Source of the DNA: Pseudomonas sp. MRSN 12121
GTDB taxonomy: Bacteria > Pseudomonadota > Gammaproteobacteria > Pseudomonadales > Pseudomonadaceae
NCBI RefSeq assembly: GCF_000931465.1
Contig: NZ_CP010892.1
Span: 1,674,001 to 1,738,000 of the forward strand
Direction: 5' to 3'
DNA: 64,000 nucleotides
Shown here: positions 17,537-26,122 of the stretch, piece after piece
Numbering within the stretch: position 1 is the stretch's first letter
Layout: the number at the start of each line of letters is the position of its first letter
The notes under the pieces: model-generated
Database searches by the model: none
What the model was told of the DNA's origin: nothing
What the model saw: only the letters and a program-made list of their open reading frames with translations
Position numbers and translations under genes: made by a program

Positions 17537-18883
17537 GTGTTTTCCGAATTCGCCCTGCACGAACGCCTGCTCAAAGCCGTGGCCGAGCTTAAATTTGTCG
17601 AGCCTACGCCTGTGCAGGCAGCGGCCATTCCGCTCGCGCTCCAGGGGCGTGACCTGCGGGTGACGGCACAGACCGGCAGCGGCAAGACCGCGGCTTTCGT
17701 CCTGCCGATCCTCAACCGCCTGATCGGCCCGGCGAAGATCCGCGTCAGCATCAAGACCCTGATCCTGCTGCCGACCCGCGAGCTGGCCCAGCAGACCCTC
17801 AAGGAAGTCGAGCGCTTCTCGCAGTTCACCTTCATCAAGGCCGGCCTGATCACCGGCGGCGAAGACTTCAAGGTCCAGGCCGCCATGCTGCGCAAGGTGC
17901 CGGACATCCTGATCGGCACCCCGGGCCGCCTGATCGAGCAACTGAACGCCGGCAACCTCGACCTCAAGGAAGTGGAAGTGCTGGTCCTCGACGAAGCCGA
18001 CCGCATGCTCGACATGGGCTTTGCCGACGACGTGCAGCGCCTGGTGGACGAATGCCCGAACCGCCAGCAGACCATGCTGTTCTCGGCCACCACCGGCGGC
18101 TCGGGCCTGCGCGAGATGATCGCCAAGGTCCTGAACAACCCCGAGCACCTGCAACTCAACGCCGTCAGCCAGCTGAACGAAACCACCCGCCAGCAGATCA
18201 TCACCGCCGACCACAACCAGCACAAAGAGCAGATCGTCAATTGGCTGCTGGCCAACGAGACCTACCAGAAGGCGATTATCTTCACCAATACCCGGGTCAT
18301 GGCCGACCGTATCTACGGCCGCCTGGTGGCCCAGGACTACAAGGCGTTCGTGTTGCACGGCGAGAAGGACCAGAAGGACCGCAAGCTGGCCATCGACCGC
18401 CTGAAGCAGGGCGCGGTGAAGATCCTCGTCGCCACCGACGTGGCCGCCCGTGGCCTGGACGTCGACGGCCTGGACCTGGTGATCAACTTCGACATGCCGC
18501 GCAGCGGCGACGAGTACGTGCACCGCATCGGTCGTACCGGGCGCGCCGGCAACGAGGGCCTGGCCATCTCGCTGATCTGCCATGGCGACTGGAACCTGAT
18601 GTCGAGCATCGAGCGCTACCTGAAGCAGAACTTCGAGCGCCGCACCATCAAGGAAGTCAAAGGCACTTACAGCGGGCCGAAGAAGGTCAAGGCTTCCGGC
18701 AAGGCCGCGGGCACCAAGAAGAAAAAGACCGACGCCAAGGGCGACAAGAAAAAGACTACGGCCAAGGCCCCGACCAAGCGCAAGACCGCCAACCGGCCGA
18801 AAAGCGACAGTCCGGCGCTGGTCAGCCAGGATGGCATGGCGCCGCTCAAGCGCCGCAAGCCACAGGCCCCGGCCGCCGAGTAA
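17537..18883 (+). CDS. DEAD-box ATP-dependent RNA helicase
   Basis: A 448-aa RNA helicase with all core motifs: Q motif FVEPTPVQ (20-27), motif I AQTGSGKT (44-51), PTRELAQ, TPGRL, DEAD (152-155), SAT (183-185), ATDVAARGLDV and HRIGRTGRAG. A basic C-terminal tail of about 75 residues, rich in Lys and Ala, should bind RNA. It unwinds short duplexes in ribosome assembly or mRNA decay; SrmB-like, but the paralogue cannot be fixed by eye. GTG at 17537 was chosen because CGAGG lies 8 bases before it and the protein then starts directly with the family FSEFALHERLL segment. Confidence 0.92.
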   Translation: MFSEFALHERLLKAVAELKFVEPTPVQAAAIPLALQGRDLRVTAQTGSGKTAAFVLPILNRLIGPAKIRVSIKTLILLPTRELAQQTLKEVERFSQFTFIKAGLITGGEDFKVQAAMLRKVPDILIGTPGRLIEQLNAGNLDLKEVEVLVLDEADRMLDMGFADDVQRLVDECPNRQQTMLFSATTGGSGLREMIAKVLNNPEHLQLNAVSQLNETTRQQIITADHNQHKEQIVNWLLANETYQKAIIFTNTRVMADRIYGRLVAQDYKAFVLHGEKDQKDRKLAIDRLKQGAVKILVATDVAARGLDVDGLDLVINFDMPRSGDEYVHRIGRTGRAGNEGLAISLICHGDWNLMSSIERYLKQNFERRTIKEVKGTYSGPKKVKASGKAAGTKKKKTDAKGDKKKTTAKAPTKRKTANRPKSDSPALVSQDGMAPLKRRKPQAPAAE

Positions 18884-18900
18884 GGCGTCGCGGCAGGATG

Positions 18901-18928
18901 AAAAAGCCCGGGTCATCCCGGGCTTTTT
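18901..18928. terminator. bidirectional terminator, helicase / small periplasmic protein
   Basis: Perfect AAAAAGCCCGGG / CCCGGGCTTTTT stem with a TCAT loop between two convergent genes. Confidence 0.95.
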
Positions 18929-18941
18929 CATGGGCGATCGG

Positions 18942-19217
18942 TCAGCTGTCGGCCTTTTTTTCGGCCGTGTCCAGCTCTTTCAGGCGCTGGTCGATCAGCT
19001 GGCATTTGTCCGGCAGGTCCTTGCTGGCCGTGCCCAGGTCCATCTTCTGCAACTCGTCGTTGATCTCCTTGGCCTTGGCCGGGTTCTGCTCGGTGAGTTT
19101 GGCCACCTCCCGGGCCAGTTGTTCCCGCTTGGCGGTGGCTTCGTCGAGGGTGCAAGCCCAGGCAGGCAGGGCGCAGGACAGGGTGCTGGCGATAATGACA
19201 ACGCATAGGCGATTCAT
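18942..19217 (-). CDS. small periplasmic helical protein
   Basis: A 91-aa protein with a Sec signal peptide (MNRLCVVIIASTLSCALPAW, cut near AWA-C) and a charged helical mature part likely to form a coiled coil (TAKREQLAREVAKLTEQNPA then KAKEINDELQKMD). Two mature cysteines, one at the new N-terminus and one in DKCQLIDQ, could pair. ATG at 19217 has GAGG 6 bases upstream. No functional family is recognised. Confidence 0.75.
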   Translation of the reverse strand: MNRLCVVIIASTLSCALPAWACTLDEATAKREQLAREVAKLTEQNPAKAKEINDELQKMDLGTASKDLPDKCQLIDQRLKELDTAEKKADS

Positions 19218-19373
19218 GGCTGGCCTCGGATTCGGCTCGGGGGACATGAAAGTGGAGGGAGCGGGCCGCTGGAAAGTTCAGAGTTTTACGCCGACGCCTC
19301 CTGGCATCGGCGCTCTTGCGTGGGGGGCGCCCGGGAACCGGGCCGTTCAAGAGTCAGGCGCTGTGGAGGCGAT

Positions 19374-20321
19374 TTACAGCGCCTTCACCGGAATACACAC
19401 CTCGCATTCCAGTTCCCCCGTTTGCAGGTCGTATTTCGCGTCCACCGGATAGCGCTCGAACGCGGGTCGCGAATCGGGCTGCATGCCGCTGCGGGGCAGC
19501 CAGTCGCGGCACAGTTCGGTCCAGGTGTCGGCGATGTCGGGGCCTTTGCCCCGGTAGTGGGTGATGGCGTAGAGGCCGCCGGGCAGGGTGATGACGGTGG
19601 CGGGTGCCTGGGCCTTGAAGTCGGCGGGCACTTCGATGCAGGCGTCGTAGCGGCATTTCTCGGGCGGAGTGACGTAGGGGTCGTCACGACCAATGCCGTA
19701 GCGCACCCGGCCCAGCAGCCCGTTCTCGACCATCCAGGGGAAGACGGTCTGGCGCAAGAAGGTGCCGATGTCCGGCCCGTAGGGGCCGACATAACGCAGG
19801 TAGGCGACGCGCACCGGTGGCAGTTCCTTGATTGTGACCTTCATCGTGAGCTCCTTGAGGTGGATGAAGGCGTCAGGATCGTCGAAAGCCGGGATGTGCG
19901 TCTGATCAGGATTGCTCAATTCCCGCAGGCGCCGCTCGCGAATATCGCTGAGGCGGCGATGCCAGCGTTTGGGTTCGGTGTTGCGCCAGTTGCTCGGGGT
20001 CACCGAGAAATGCTGCTTGAACGCCCGCGAGAAGGCTTCCGCGGAGTTGAAGCCGACGTCCAGGGCCACCTCCAGGATGCTCGTCTCGGGATGGCTGGCC
20101 AGTCGGTAGGCGGCACAGGCCAGGCGCCGCCGGCGCAGATAGTCGCCGAGGGTTTCGCCGACCCAGGCGGTGAACAGGCGGTGGAAATGCCAGGGCGAGA
20201 AATGCGCGAGCTCAGCGAGCTCGGCCAGTTCCAGCGGCTGGTCCAGGTGTCGGTCGATATGCTCCAGCACCCGGTTCATGCGTTGGGTGTATTCGAGGAG
20301 GCTGTGATAGGCAGGGTTCAT
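19374..20321 (-). CDS. AraC-family regulator with GyrI-like effector domain
   Basis: A 315-aa fusion. Residues about 8-115 hold the two AraC helix-turn-helices (LAELAHFSPWHFHRLFTAWV and LEVALDVGFNSAEAFSRAF). Residues about 160-315 form a GyrI-like/BacR effector-binding domain beginning VTIKELPPVRVAYLRYVGPY. This layout is that of Rob/SoxS-like multidrug-sensing activators such as YdeE or Rob, in which GyrI-like domains bind amphipathic drugs. The ATG at 20321 starts the AraC domain; an in-frame upstream extension of 47 codons was rejected. Targets are not evident. Confidence 0.9.
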   Translation of the reverse strand: MNPAYHSLLEYTQRMNRVLEHIDRHLDQPLELAELAELAHFSPWHFHRLFTAWVGETLGDYLRRRRLACAAYRLASHPETSILEVALDVGFNSAEAFSRAFKQHFSVTPSNWRNTEPKRWHRRLSDIRERRLRELSNPDQTHIPAFDDPDAFIHLKELTMKVTIKELPPVRVAYLRYVGPYGPDIGTFLRQTVFPWMVENGLLGRVRYGIGRDDPYVTPPEKCRYDACIEVPADFKAQAPATVITLPGGLYAITHYRGKGPDIADTWTELCRDWLPRSGMQPDSRPAFERYPVDAKYDLQTGELECEVCIPVKAL

Positions 20322-20440
20322 GAGCCAAAGCTTAGCCGCAGGCCGGCCCGGGCTGGCTGGTTTTTTTACGCCACGAACCAATGAATGCGCCGGCAACTGC
20401 GCCCCGTGGCGCGGGCGTGCCGGCGACTCAGGCCTGCGGT

Positions 20441-21178
20441 TCAGGAGCCGCCATGACAGCAACTGGCGGCGGGGGTGTCGTCGTAACGATCATGGTGCCG
20501 CACCCATTCCATGATCTGCTCCTCGTTGCGCCCCTTGGGCGTCAGGTCCAGGTAGTTGTAGGCCCCCACCAGCAGGTCCAGGCCGCGGGCGTAGGTGGAG
20601 TAGGTATGGAAGATTTCGCCTGCCGGGTTGCGGTAGAACACGCTGAGGCCGGGCAACTCCTCTTCGCTGCCGGAGGTCGGTTCGTAGTTGTAGGTGGCGG
20701 TGCCGGCGGCGACTGCCTCGGGGCGGGCGCAGACCCCGAAGTCGTAGTTGAAGTCATTGCCGGCGGACGAGACCCAGGCGAATTTCCAGCCCATGCGCCG
20801 CTTGAAGGCCTGGAATTCGGCGAACGGCGCATGGGATACCGCCACCAGAGCGATGTCGTGGTGGGCCAGGTGCTGGTTGGCGCCGTCGATGTGATCAGCG
20901 AGGAAGGAGCAGCCCGGGCAGCCTTCGTCCCAGCCCTTGGCGAACATGAAGTGGTAGACCACCAGCTGGCTGCGACCGCCGAACAGGTCGGCCAGGCCCA
21001 GTTCGCCATGCGGGCCCTGGAAACGGTATGTCTGGTCGACCTTGACCCAGGGCAGGGCGCGGCGCTCGGCGCTGAGCTGGTCGCGCTGGCGGGTGAAAGC
21101 CTTCTCGTGAAGCAGATGCTGCTTGCGGGCCTGTATCCATTGTTCCCGGGATACGACCGGATGATCGTCGAGTTGCAT
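20441..21178 (-). CDS. DUF899 thioredoxin-like protein
   Basis: A 245-aa protein of the DUF899 group, with a thioredoxin-like core: VVYHFMFAKGWDEGCPGC carries Cys87-x2-Cys90, preceded by LADLFGGRSQL. The C-terminus ends in CCHGGS, giving two further cysteines. The biochemical role is unknown; an oxidoreductase activity is inferred from the fold and CxxC. GGAG precedes the ATG at 21178. It lies 119 bases upstream of the AraC-GyrI gene on the same strand, so co-transcription is possible. Confidence 0.85.
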   Translation of the reverse strand: MQLDDHPVVSREQWIQARKQHLLHEKAFTRQRDQLSAERRALPWVKVDQTYRFQGPHGELGLADLFGGRSQLVVYHFMFAKGWDEGCPGCSFLADHIDGANQHLAHHDIALVAVSHAPFAEFQAFKRRMGWKFAWVSSAGNDFNYDFGVCARPEAVAAGTATYNYEPTSGSEEELPGLSVFYRNPAGEIFHTYSTYARGLDLLVGAYNYLDLTPKGRNEEQIMEWVRHHDRYDDTPAASCCHGGS

Positions 21179-21377
21179 GGTGTCTTCTCCTGCGACAAGT
21201 GGCGCGGCGACAGTGCCTACACAGGCTAGTCGTTTCGCCCCGGGGACAATCGACAGCCGCCGAACGGTTCCGCCCAACGGTCGGTCGCCTGCCCGACCCG
21301 GCTGAACGGCTGGCGACGGGGAGGGGTCACAACCTAGGCAAGGGCATCTCGTTTTCAAGGGTGGAGGCTCAATCGAC

Positions 21378-21770
21378 ATGACGACTTACAACTGGGATCT
21401 GATCGAACGCTTGTTGCATGAGGTGCAGAACGGTGCGGGCCGCAGCTTCACGCCGCGCCCTTATGCCGAGGAACATGCCGCGGCCAAGGCGGCCGAGGGT
21501 GAGGCGCCGGGCAATCTGGACGCGTTGAAAAGCACTGCCAGCGAATACGAAAAACTGTTGCTGGAGCGTGGCTTCATCGAGCCGCGACCGGAAGAGGAAG
21601 GCGGCAACGGCGAAAACTTCCGCCTGACGCCCCGCGGCGCCAGCCTGCTGAGCATGATCGACAGCAGCATTCCGGGTAACGACCATCCGCGCCAGGTGCT
21701 GGAAGAGCAGGCCGATGCGCTGGAGCCGATCGTCTTCGACGAACTGGCGAGCAAGGCGCAGATCGCCTGA
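21378..21770 (+). CDS. DUF2513-like small protein, possible winged helix
   Basis: A 130-aa acidic soluble protein. The beginning (TYNWDLIERLLHEVQN) and the later FRLTPRGASLLSMI stretch resemble the DUF2513 pattern, a small family with winged-helix character (helix, helix, 'LT..G..L' recognition region). A transcriptional role is therefore possible but unproven. It is divergent from the DUF899 gene (199-base gap) and converges on a lipoprotein gene 43 bases away. A clear Shine-Dalgarno is hard to place; GGGTGGAGG lies about 10 bases upstream. Confidence 0.7.
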   Translation: MTTYNWDLIERLLHEVQNGAGRSFTPRPYAEEHAAAKAAEGEAPGNLDALKSTASEYEKLLLERGFIEPRPEEEGGNGENFRLTPRGASLLSMIDSSIPGNDHPRQVLEEQADALEPIVFDELASKAQIA

Positions 21771-21813
21771 CGCCCCGCTCGCAAGCCCGCTTCGAGGCGA
21801 CGCAGCCCTGAGG

Positions 21814-22683
21814 CTACTCGGGGCGCGTGGCCTTCATGCATTTCAAGGCCGCGAATTCACTGCGCACGTTCTGCAGCTTGTCGCGCAGATGCTCGCGCTG
21901 GCTGGCCGAGCTTTGTGCCATCAGGTCCACCAGCAGGCTGCGCGCCGCCTGTTCGGTGCTGGCGTAGGCCTCGCGATAGGCCGGCGTCCACAGGCTTTCG
22001 CGGTCCACCAGCAGGCGCTCGATGCGAGCACCGAAGTCGCTGTCCTGGCGGCGTTCCAGGGCGGCGCTGAAGTGTGCCTGCCAGTTGGCGCGGTTGGCGA
22101 TCCACTGGCGGTTCTGGTCGCCGAGGGAGGCCGACCAGTCCGCCACCCGCCGCACCTGGTCCGGGCTGAGAGGGCCGAGCCAGGCCGTCAGGCGCTTGTC
22201 CATGCGTTCGCCGCGCTCGCGGATCTGCTGTTCCAGCGGTGGCTTGACGTATTGCTCCTGGCGTTCGCGCAGGTCCTTGGCGAGGGCCGCCTTCATCTCC
22301 GTAACCTGCCGATCGTCCAGGCCGCGCAGCAGCTCGATGGCCGAGGGGGTGATCGCGCGGGCGGTCTGGGCGATGGCCTGCTTGGCCTCGCGGGTGCGCT
22401 CCTGCAGGGCGGCATCGCTGACCTGATTGCGCTGCACCATCAGTTGCAGGCGGTCCAGCCAGTCCAGGTAGCCGGGCAATTGCGTGCTGCAATGCCAGCT
22501 CAGGTGTTCCTTGAGGCGCTCGTTGAACCAGCTCTTTTGCTCGCGGTTCATTTCCAGGTAGTCGTTGAGCGTCCAGGGGATGATCACATCGAGGTTGCGG
22601 TAGGCCAGGCCGACCCGGTTGCAGGCGGTCAGTACCAGGCTCAGCAGCACGAACAGGATGAGGTGTTGCAACCGGCGCGACAT
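21814..22683 (-). CDS. DUF6279-type lipoprotein
   Basis: A 289-aa lipoprotein. The signal peptide ends in a lipobox, LVLTAC, so Cys21 is lipidated. The mature part is helical and rich in Arg, Gln and Leu, beginning with YRNLDVIIPWTLNDYLEMN, the hallmark of the DUF6279 family. A soluble helical domain tethered to the membrane is expected; function is unknown. AAGGA lies before the ATG. The upstream TorF-like gene is on the same strand 75 bases away. Confidence 0.8.
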   Translation of the reverse strand: MSRRLQHLILFVLLSLVLTACNRVGLAYRNLDVIIPWTLNDYLEMNREQKSWFNERLKEHLSWHCSTQLPGYLDWLDRLQLMVQRNQVSDAALQERTREAKQAIAQTARAITPSAIELLRGLDDRQVTEMKAALAKDLRERQEQYVKPPLEQQIRERGERMDKRLTAWLGPLSPDQVRRVADWSASLGDQNRQWIANRANWQAHFSAALERRQDSDFGARIERLLVDRESLWTPAYREAYASTEQAARSLLVDLMAQSSASQREHLRDKLQNVRSEFAALKCMKATRPE

Positions 22684-22757
22684 GGCGAGTCCTTGCGAAG
22701 GGTTTCCAGGCAGGGGTTTGTCATCTGAACCCGGAACGCCTCCGGCAGTTCAGCCGT

Positions 22758-23474
22758 TCAATAGAACGAGTGCTCGGCCTTGAAGGTGAGCAGGCTGTCG
22801 CACTGCGCGTTGTGTCCAGAATAGGCCGAGCAATCGCTGCCGTTGAGGCTGGAGTCGCTGTAGATCAGCTTCAGGTCGATGCCCATCCAGGGGCGGGAGA
22901 GTTTGATCGACCAGTCGTTGAAGCTGCTGACGTAGCCGTTGCTCACCGACGCCGGGCTACCCAACTGATGAGTGGTGTACTTGATGCTCACGCCGATGCC
23001 GAATGGCGGGTTGCCGCCCAGGTCGGCGAACAGCGTGCTGTTGCGCTTGTCCGGATCCTGGCTGAAGGCGGCGCCGAAGCGGCTGCCCAGCAGGGTCAGG
23101 CCACCGTAGAACTCCTGGCTGTCCTGGGGCGCCAGCTGCGGATAGCTGTACTGGATCATGCCGACTTCATAGCCCAGGGTCTGGTCGAACGGGTGCTTGA
23201 ACCCCAGGTAGGAATCCACTTCCAGGTCGTTCGATTCGCCAAGGCCCATGCTGGGCGACCACTGGCCGACGTACCAGCCGCTGTCGTGGCTCAGGTCCAG
23301 GCCGCCGTGGAACGAACCGCTGGCCGATGGCTTGACCAGGCCCTGGGCCATGCTGCGACTGGGCGTGCTGCTGAGCTTGAGATCGAAATCCCCCAGTTCG
23401 CGCTGGAAGATCTGCCCGTGGGCCAGCGGGCTGGCCAGCAGGCTGGCGAGCAGGAAAAAGGAGGGTTTGCGCAT
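22758..23474 (-). CDS. TorF-family putative porin
   Basis: A 238-aa exported protein, signal peptide MRKPSFFLLASLLASPLAHG, with alternating strand character throughout and a C-terminal aromatic residue (KAEHSFY). Segments such as SFHGGLDLSHDSGWYVGQW, EVDSYLGFKHPFDQTLGYEV and SIKLSRPWMGIDLKLIYSDS fit the TorF/TIGR02001 family of small outer membrane beta-barrels. A channel role is inferred. A cysteine pair in SDCSAYSGHNAQC probably makes an extracellular-loop disulfide. GGAG precedes the ATG. Confidence 0.75.
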   Translation of the reverse strand: MRKPSFFLLASLLASPLAHGQIFQRELGDFDLKLSSTPSRSMAQGLVKPSASGSFHGGLDLSHDSGWYVGQWSPSMGLGESNDLEVDSYLGFKHPFDQTLGYEVGMIQYSYPQLAPQDSQEFYGGLTLLGSRFGAAFSQDPDKRNSTLFADLGGNPPFGIGVSIKYTTHQLGSPASVSNGYVSSFNDWSIKLSRPWMGIDLKLIYSDSSLNGSDCSAYSGHNAQCDSLLTFKAEHSFY

Positions 23475-23616
23475 GCGTCACTCCGGGAAAAGCGCGGAGC
23501 AGGAACCGCGGAACCTACTGGAACGCCTGTTCTAGACGTGTGCAAGGATACCGGCGAAACCTCTGGAGCGAGGGCCGTTCGTCGATTTCACGGGAAGAAG
23601 GGAGAAGCCTGTCCTA

Positions 23617-23637
23617 GCGCTTTGAGGCTCAAAGCGC
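23617..23637. repeat. 21-base near-perfect palindrome
   Basis: GCGCTTTGAG-G-CTCAAAGCGC, 27 bases after the stop of the 62-aa gene on its coding strand. It may be a terminator stem, although no T run follows, or a protein-binding site. Confidence 0.45.
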
Positions 23638-23663
23638 ATAGGGACGAGGAGGTGTCGCGGGGA

Positions 23664-23852
23664 TTATTTCTTGCCCAGGCTGATCTGCTTGGACTGGCCG
23701 AAAGTCTGGCCACTGACGCCCTTGGCAATTTGCTGGATCTCACCGCCGGATTTCAGGAAAGCCGCGATCTGATCGTTGATCGATTCGCTGGTTTCAACGG
23801 CTGGAGCTGGTTTTACTTTGCTGTTGGATGCTTTTACGCGCATGGCGGCCAT
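23664..23852 (-). CDS. 62-aa small protein, unknown function
   Basis: Starts MAAMRVKASNSKVKPAPAVE; a basic, Pro/Ala-rich, probably disordered N-terminus is followed by a short ordered segment, SINDQIAAFLKSGGEIQQIA, and a KGVSGQ tail. GAAGG lies 5 bases before the ATG at 23852; a second ATG three codons later is possible. The coding strand has normal codon use, and the upstream DNA is AT-rich like a promoter. The FLKSGGEIQQI block looks conserved-protein-like, but I do not recognise a characterised family. Confidence 0.7.
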   Translation of the reverse strand: MAAMRVKASNSKVKPAPAVETSESINDQIAAFLKSGGEIQQIAKGVSGQTFGQSKQISLGKK

Positions 23853-24196
23853 TAACCTTCAGGAAAATTAATTTGGCCAGGTATTATACACGGATTGCCC
23901 GATAATTGTTGGGTGAATATCCCGGTGGAAATAACCCTTGAGAATCTTTGAATAATCCTAAGTTGATCTCGGGAATATCCCCATAAGCCACTGTTTTAAA
24001 TAAAGACAATACGCTGCCGAGGGGCTTGCCGAGGCGCCGCCTCAGGAGCGATGGCGCTCGGCTGGGCTGACCGGTGGCGGTGCTGGCTGGCGCAAGGCCA
24101 TGAAGCTCAAGGTTTTCCGCAAAATTTGCCGTGCGCCGGTCAACCCGGCAGGGAAAAACGGGTAGAATGCCGGCCACGCAATGAGGGTAATTGGAA
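23853..24196. promoter_or_regulatory. AT-rich intergenic region between divergent genes
   Basis: 344 bases, clearly lower in GC than its surroundings, between the 62-aa gene and cvfB. It should carry both promoters. A 97-codon minus-strand reading frame (23884-24177) lies here but has no ribosome site or family character, so it is not called as a gene. Confidence 0.5.
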
Positions 24197-25033
24197 ATGG
24201 CTTTAGTCGGGCGCTACAACAGTTTGCAAGTGGTTAAACATACTAACTTCGGTTTGTATCTGGACGGTGGCGCGGATGGCGAAATACTCCTGCCCAATCG
24301 TTATATTCCCAAGGATATTCCCAGTGAAGATGAAGACTGGCTGAATGTCTTTGTTTATCTGGATAGCGCCGACAAGTTAATTGCAACTACCGAAAAACCG
24401 AAAGTTCAAGTTGGTGAATTCGCCAGTCTCAAAGTCGTGGAAGTCAACAGTATCGGCGTGTTCCTCGACTGGGGCTTGCCCAAGGACCTGCTGCTGCCGT
24501 ACTCCGAGGAGAAGCGTCAGTTGAACGCTGGCGACTATTGCGTGGTGCATGTCTACCTCGACAAGCACACCCGTCGCATTACCGCCACGGCGCGCCTGGA
24601 CCGTTACCTGGACAAGGCGCCGGTGACCTACAAGGTCGGCCAGGAGGTCGATCTGCTGGTGGCCGAGGCCACCGACATGGGTTTCAAGGCGATCATCAAC
24701 AACAAGCATTGGGGCTTGATCCACAAGAACGAAGTGTTCAAGTTCCTGCGCCCGGGCAAACAGGAAAAAGGCTATATCAAGGAAGTTCGCGCCGACGGCA
24801 AGATCAGCCTGAGCCTGCAACCGGTGGGTGAAGAACTGGCCAGCAGCCTGAACTCGAAGATTCTCGCCAAGTTGCGGGAAAACAACGGCACCCTGCCGGT
24901 CAGCGACAAGAGCGACCCGGCGCTGATCAGTAACCTGTTCGGGGTCAGCAAGGGCAACTTCAAGAAGGCCATCGGCGCGCTGTACAAGAATGGCCAGATC
25001 GTCATTCACGCTGACCGTATCGAACTGACCTGA
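24197..25033 (+). CDS. CvfB-type S1-domain RNA-binding protein
   Basis: A 278-aa protein with S1-like barrels followed by a winged helix, the CvfB/YitL architecture. The first barrel starts GRYNSLQVVKHTNFGLYLDG; a second contains LKVVEVNSIGVFLDWGLPKD; a third VDLLVAEATDMGFKAIINNK; and the C-terminal winged helix has LISNLFGVSKGNFKKAIGAL. The family binds RNA and affects virulence-gene expression in staphylococci; its role in Pseudomonas is not established. ATG at 24197 is chosen over TTG at 24191 because GAGGG is then 9 bases away. A terminator follows. Confidence 0.88.
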   Translation: MALVGRYNSLQVVKHTNFGLYLDGGADGEILLPNRYIPKDIPSEDEDWLNVFVYLDSADKLIATTEKPKVQVGEFASLKVVEVNSIGVFLDWGLPKDLLLPYSEEKRQLNAGDYCVVHVYLDKHTRRITATARLDRYLDKAPVTYKVGQEVDLLVAEATDMGFKAIINNKHWGLIHKNEVFKFLRPGKQEKGYIKEVRADGKISLSLQPVGEELASSLNSKILAKLRENNGTLPVSDKSDPALISNLFGVSKGNFKKAIGALYKNGQIVIHADRIELT

Positions 25034-25050
25034 GTACCGCTCACCTATGA

Positions 25051-25076
25051 CCGCTGCCTGCCCGCAGCGGTTTTTT
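25051..25076 (+). terminator. rho-independent terminator of the CvfB gene
   Basis: CCGCTGC / GCAGCGG stem with a six-base loop and a T6 run, 17 bases after the stop. A further GCCCCG..CGGGGC hairpin near 25115 precedes the next gene. Confidence 0.92.
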
Positions 25077-25191
25077 CTGTCCGTTTGGTTGATAATCGAC
25101 GGCACCTTGTTCTTCGCCCCGGACCGGTTTCGGGGCTTTGTCGTTTCTATCGAGTGACTGCCATGTCCACGAATCTGCCCGAGGGCCAGCG

Positions 25192-26115
25192 ATGAGCATC
25201 GAACGGCGCAGCGCCGATGGCTTCGCCCTGCAAGTGATGCTGGGGTTGTGCCTGATCTGGGGCGTACAGCAGGTGATGATCAAGTGGGCCGCCGCGGATA
25301 TCGCCCCGGTGATGCAGGCCGCCGCCCGCTCGGGCATTTCGGCGCTGCTGGTGGCCCTGTTGATGTGCTGGAAGGGCGGCTGGTCGCAGATCGGCAGCAC
25401 CTGGCGCGGCGGCCTGCTGGCCGGCAGCCTGTTCGGCCTGGAATTCCTGTTCATCGCCGAAGGCCTCAAGCTCACCAGCGCGGCGCACATGTCGGTGTTT
25501 CTCTATACCGCGCCGATCTTCACCGCGCTGGGGGTGAACTGGCTGTTGCCCAGCGAACGCCTCAGGCCCCTGCAATGGCTGGGGATAGTGCTGGCGTTCA
25601 TCGGCATCGGGGTGGCCTTCGCCGGCGGCATTTCGCTGGATAACCTGGATACGCGCATGCTGCTCGGTGACGCCCTGGGCTTGCTGGCCGGCCTGGCGTG
25701 GGGCGCGACCACCGTGGTGGTGCGTGCTTCGCGCCTATCCGAGGCGCCGGCGACCCTGACCCTGTTCTATCAACTGCTGGTCGGTTTTGTCGGCCTGCTG
25801 CTGATCGCGGTGCTGAGCGGGCAGGTCACCCATGTCAGCCTGACGCCGGTGGCGGTGGCCAGCGTGCTGTTCCAGGGCCTGGTGGTGTCCTTTTTCAGCT
25901 ACCTGACCTGGTTCTGGCTGTTGCGCCGTTACCTGGCCGCCAACCTGGCGGTGTTTTCCTTCATGACGCCGCTGTTCGGCGTCACCTTCGGTGTGCTGTT
26001 GCTGGGCGAGCCGCTGAGCCTGAACTTCGTGTTCGGGGCGGTGCTGGTCTTGCTCGGCATCACCTTTGTCAGCGCCGAGCAGTGGCTGCGCCGGCGTATC
26101 CGCAGCTGGTTGTAG
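25192..26115 (+). CDS. EamA/DMT-family transporter
   Basis: A 307-aa inner membrane protein with ten membrane helices in two EamA repeats (about residues 10-145 and 155-295). Helix boundary motifs such as FIAEGLKLTSAAHMSVFLYT and YLAANLAVFSFMTPLFGVTF are typical of drug/metabolite exporters; substrate unknown. ATG at 25192 has GAGGG six bases upstream, whereas the in-frame ATG at 25138 has none. It converges on an MFS gene with only 7 bases between stops and no visible terminator. Confidence 0.85.
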   Translation: MSIERRSADGFALQVMLGLCLIWGVQQVMIKWAAADIAPVMQAAARSGISALLVALLMCWKGGWSQIGSTWRGGLLAGSLFGLEFLFIAEGLKLTSAAHMSVFLYTAPIFTALGVNWLLPSERLRPLQWLGIVLAFIGIGVAFAGGISLDNLDTRMLLGDALGLLAGLAWGATTVVVRASRLSEAPATLTLFYQLLVGFVGLLLIAVLSGQVTHVSLTPVAVASVLFQGLVVSFFSYLTWFWLLRRYLAANLAVFSFMTPLFGVTFGVLLLGEPLSLNFVFGAVLVLLGITFVSAEQWLRRRIRSWL

Positions 26116-26122
26116 CGGCGCC

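Noticed and set aside
23884..24177. 97-codon minus-strand frame in the cvfB upstream region
   Set aside because: No ribosome site, no recognisable domain, and it would fill the AT-rich divergent promoter region.
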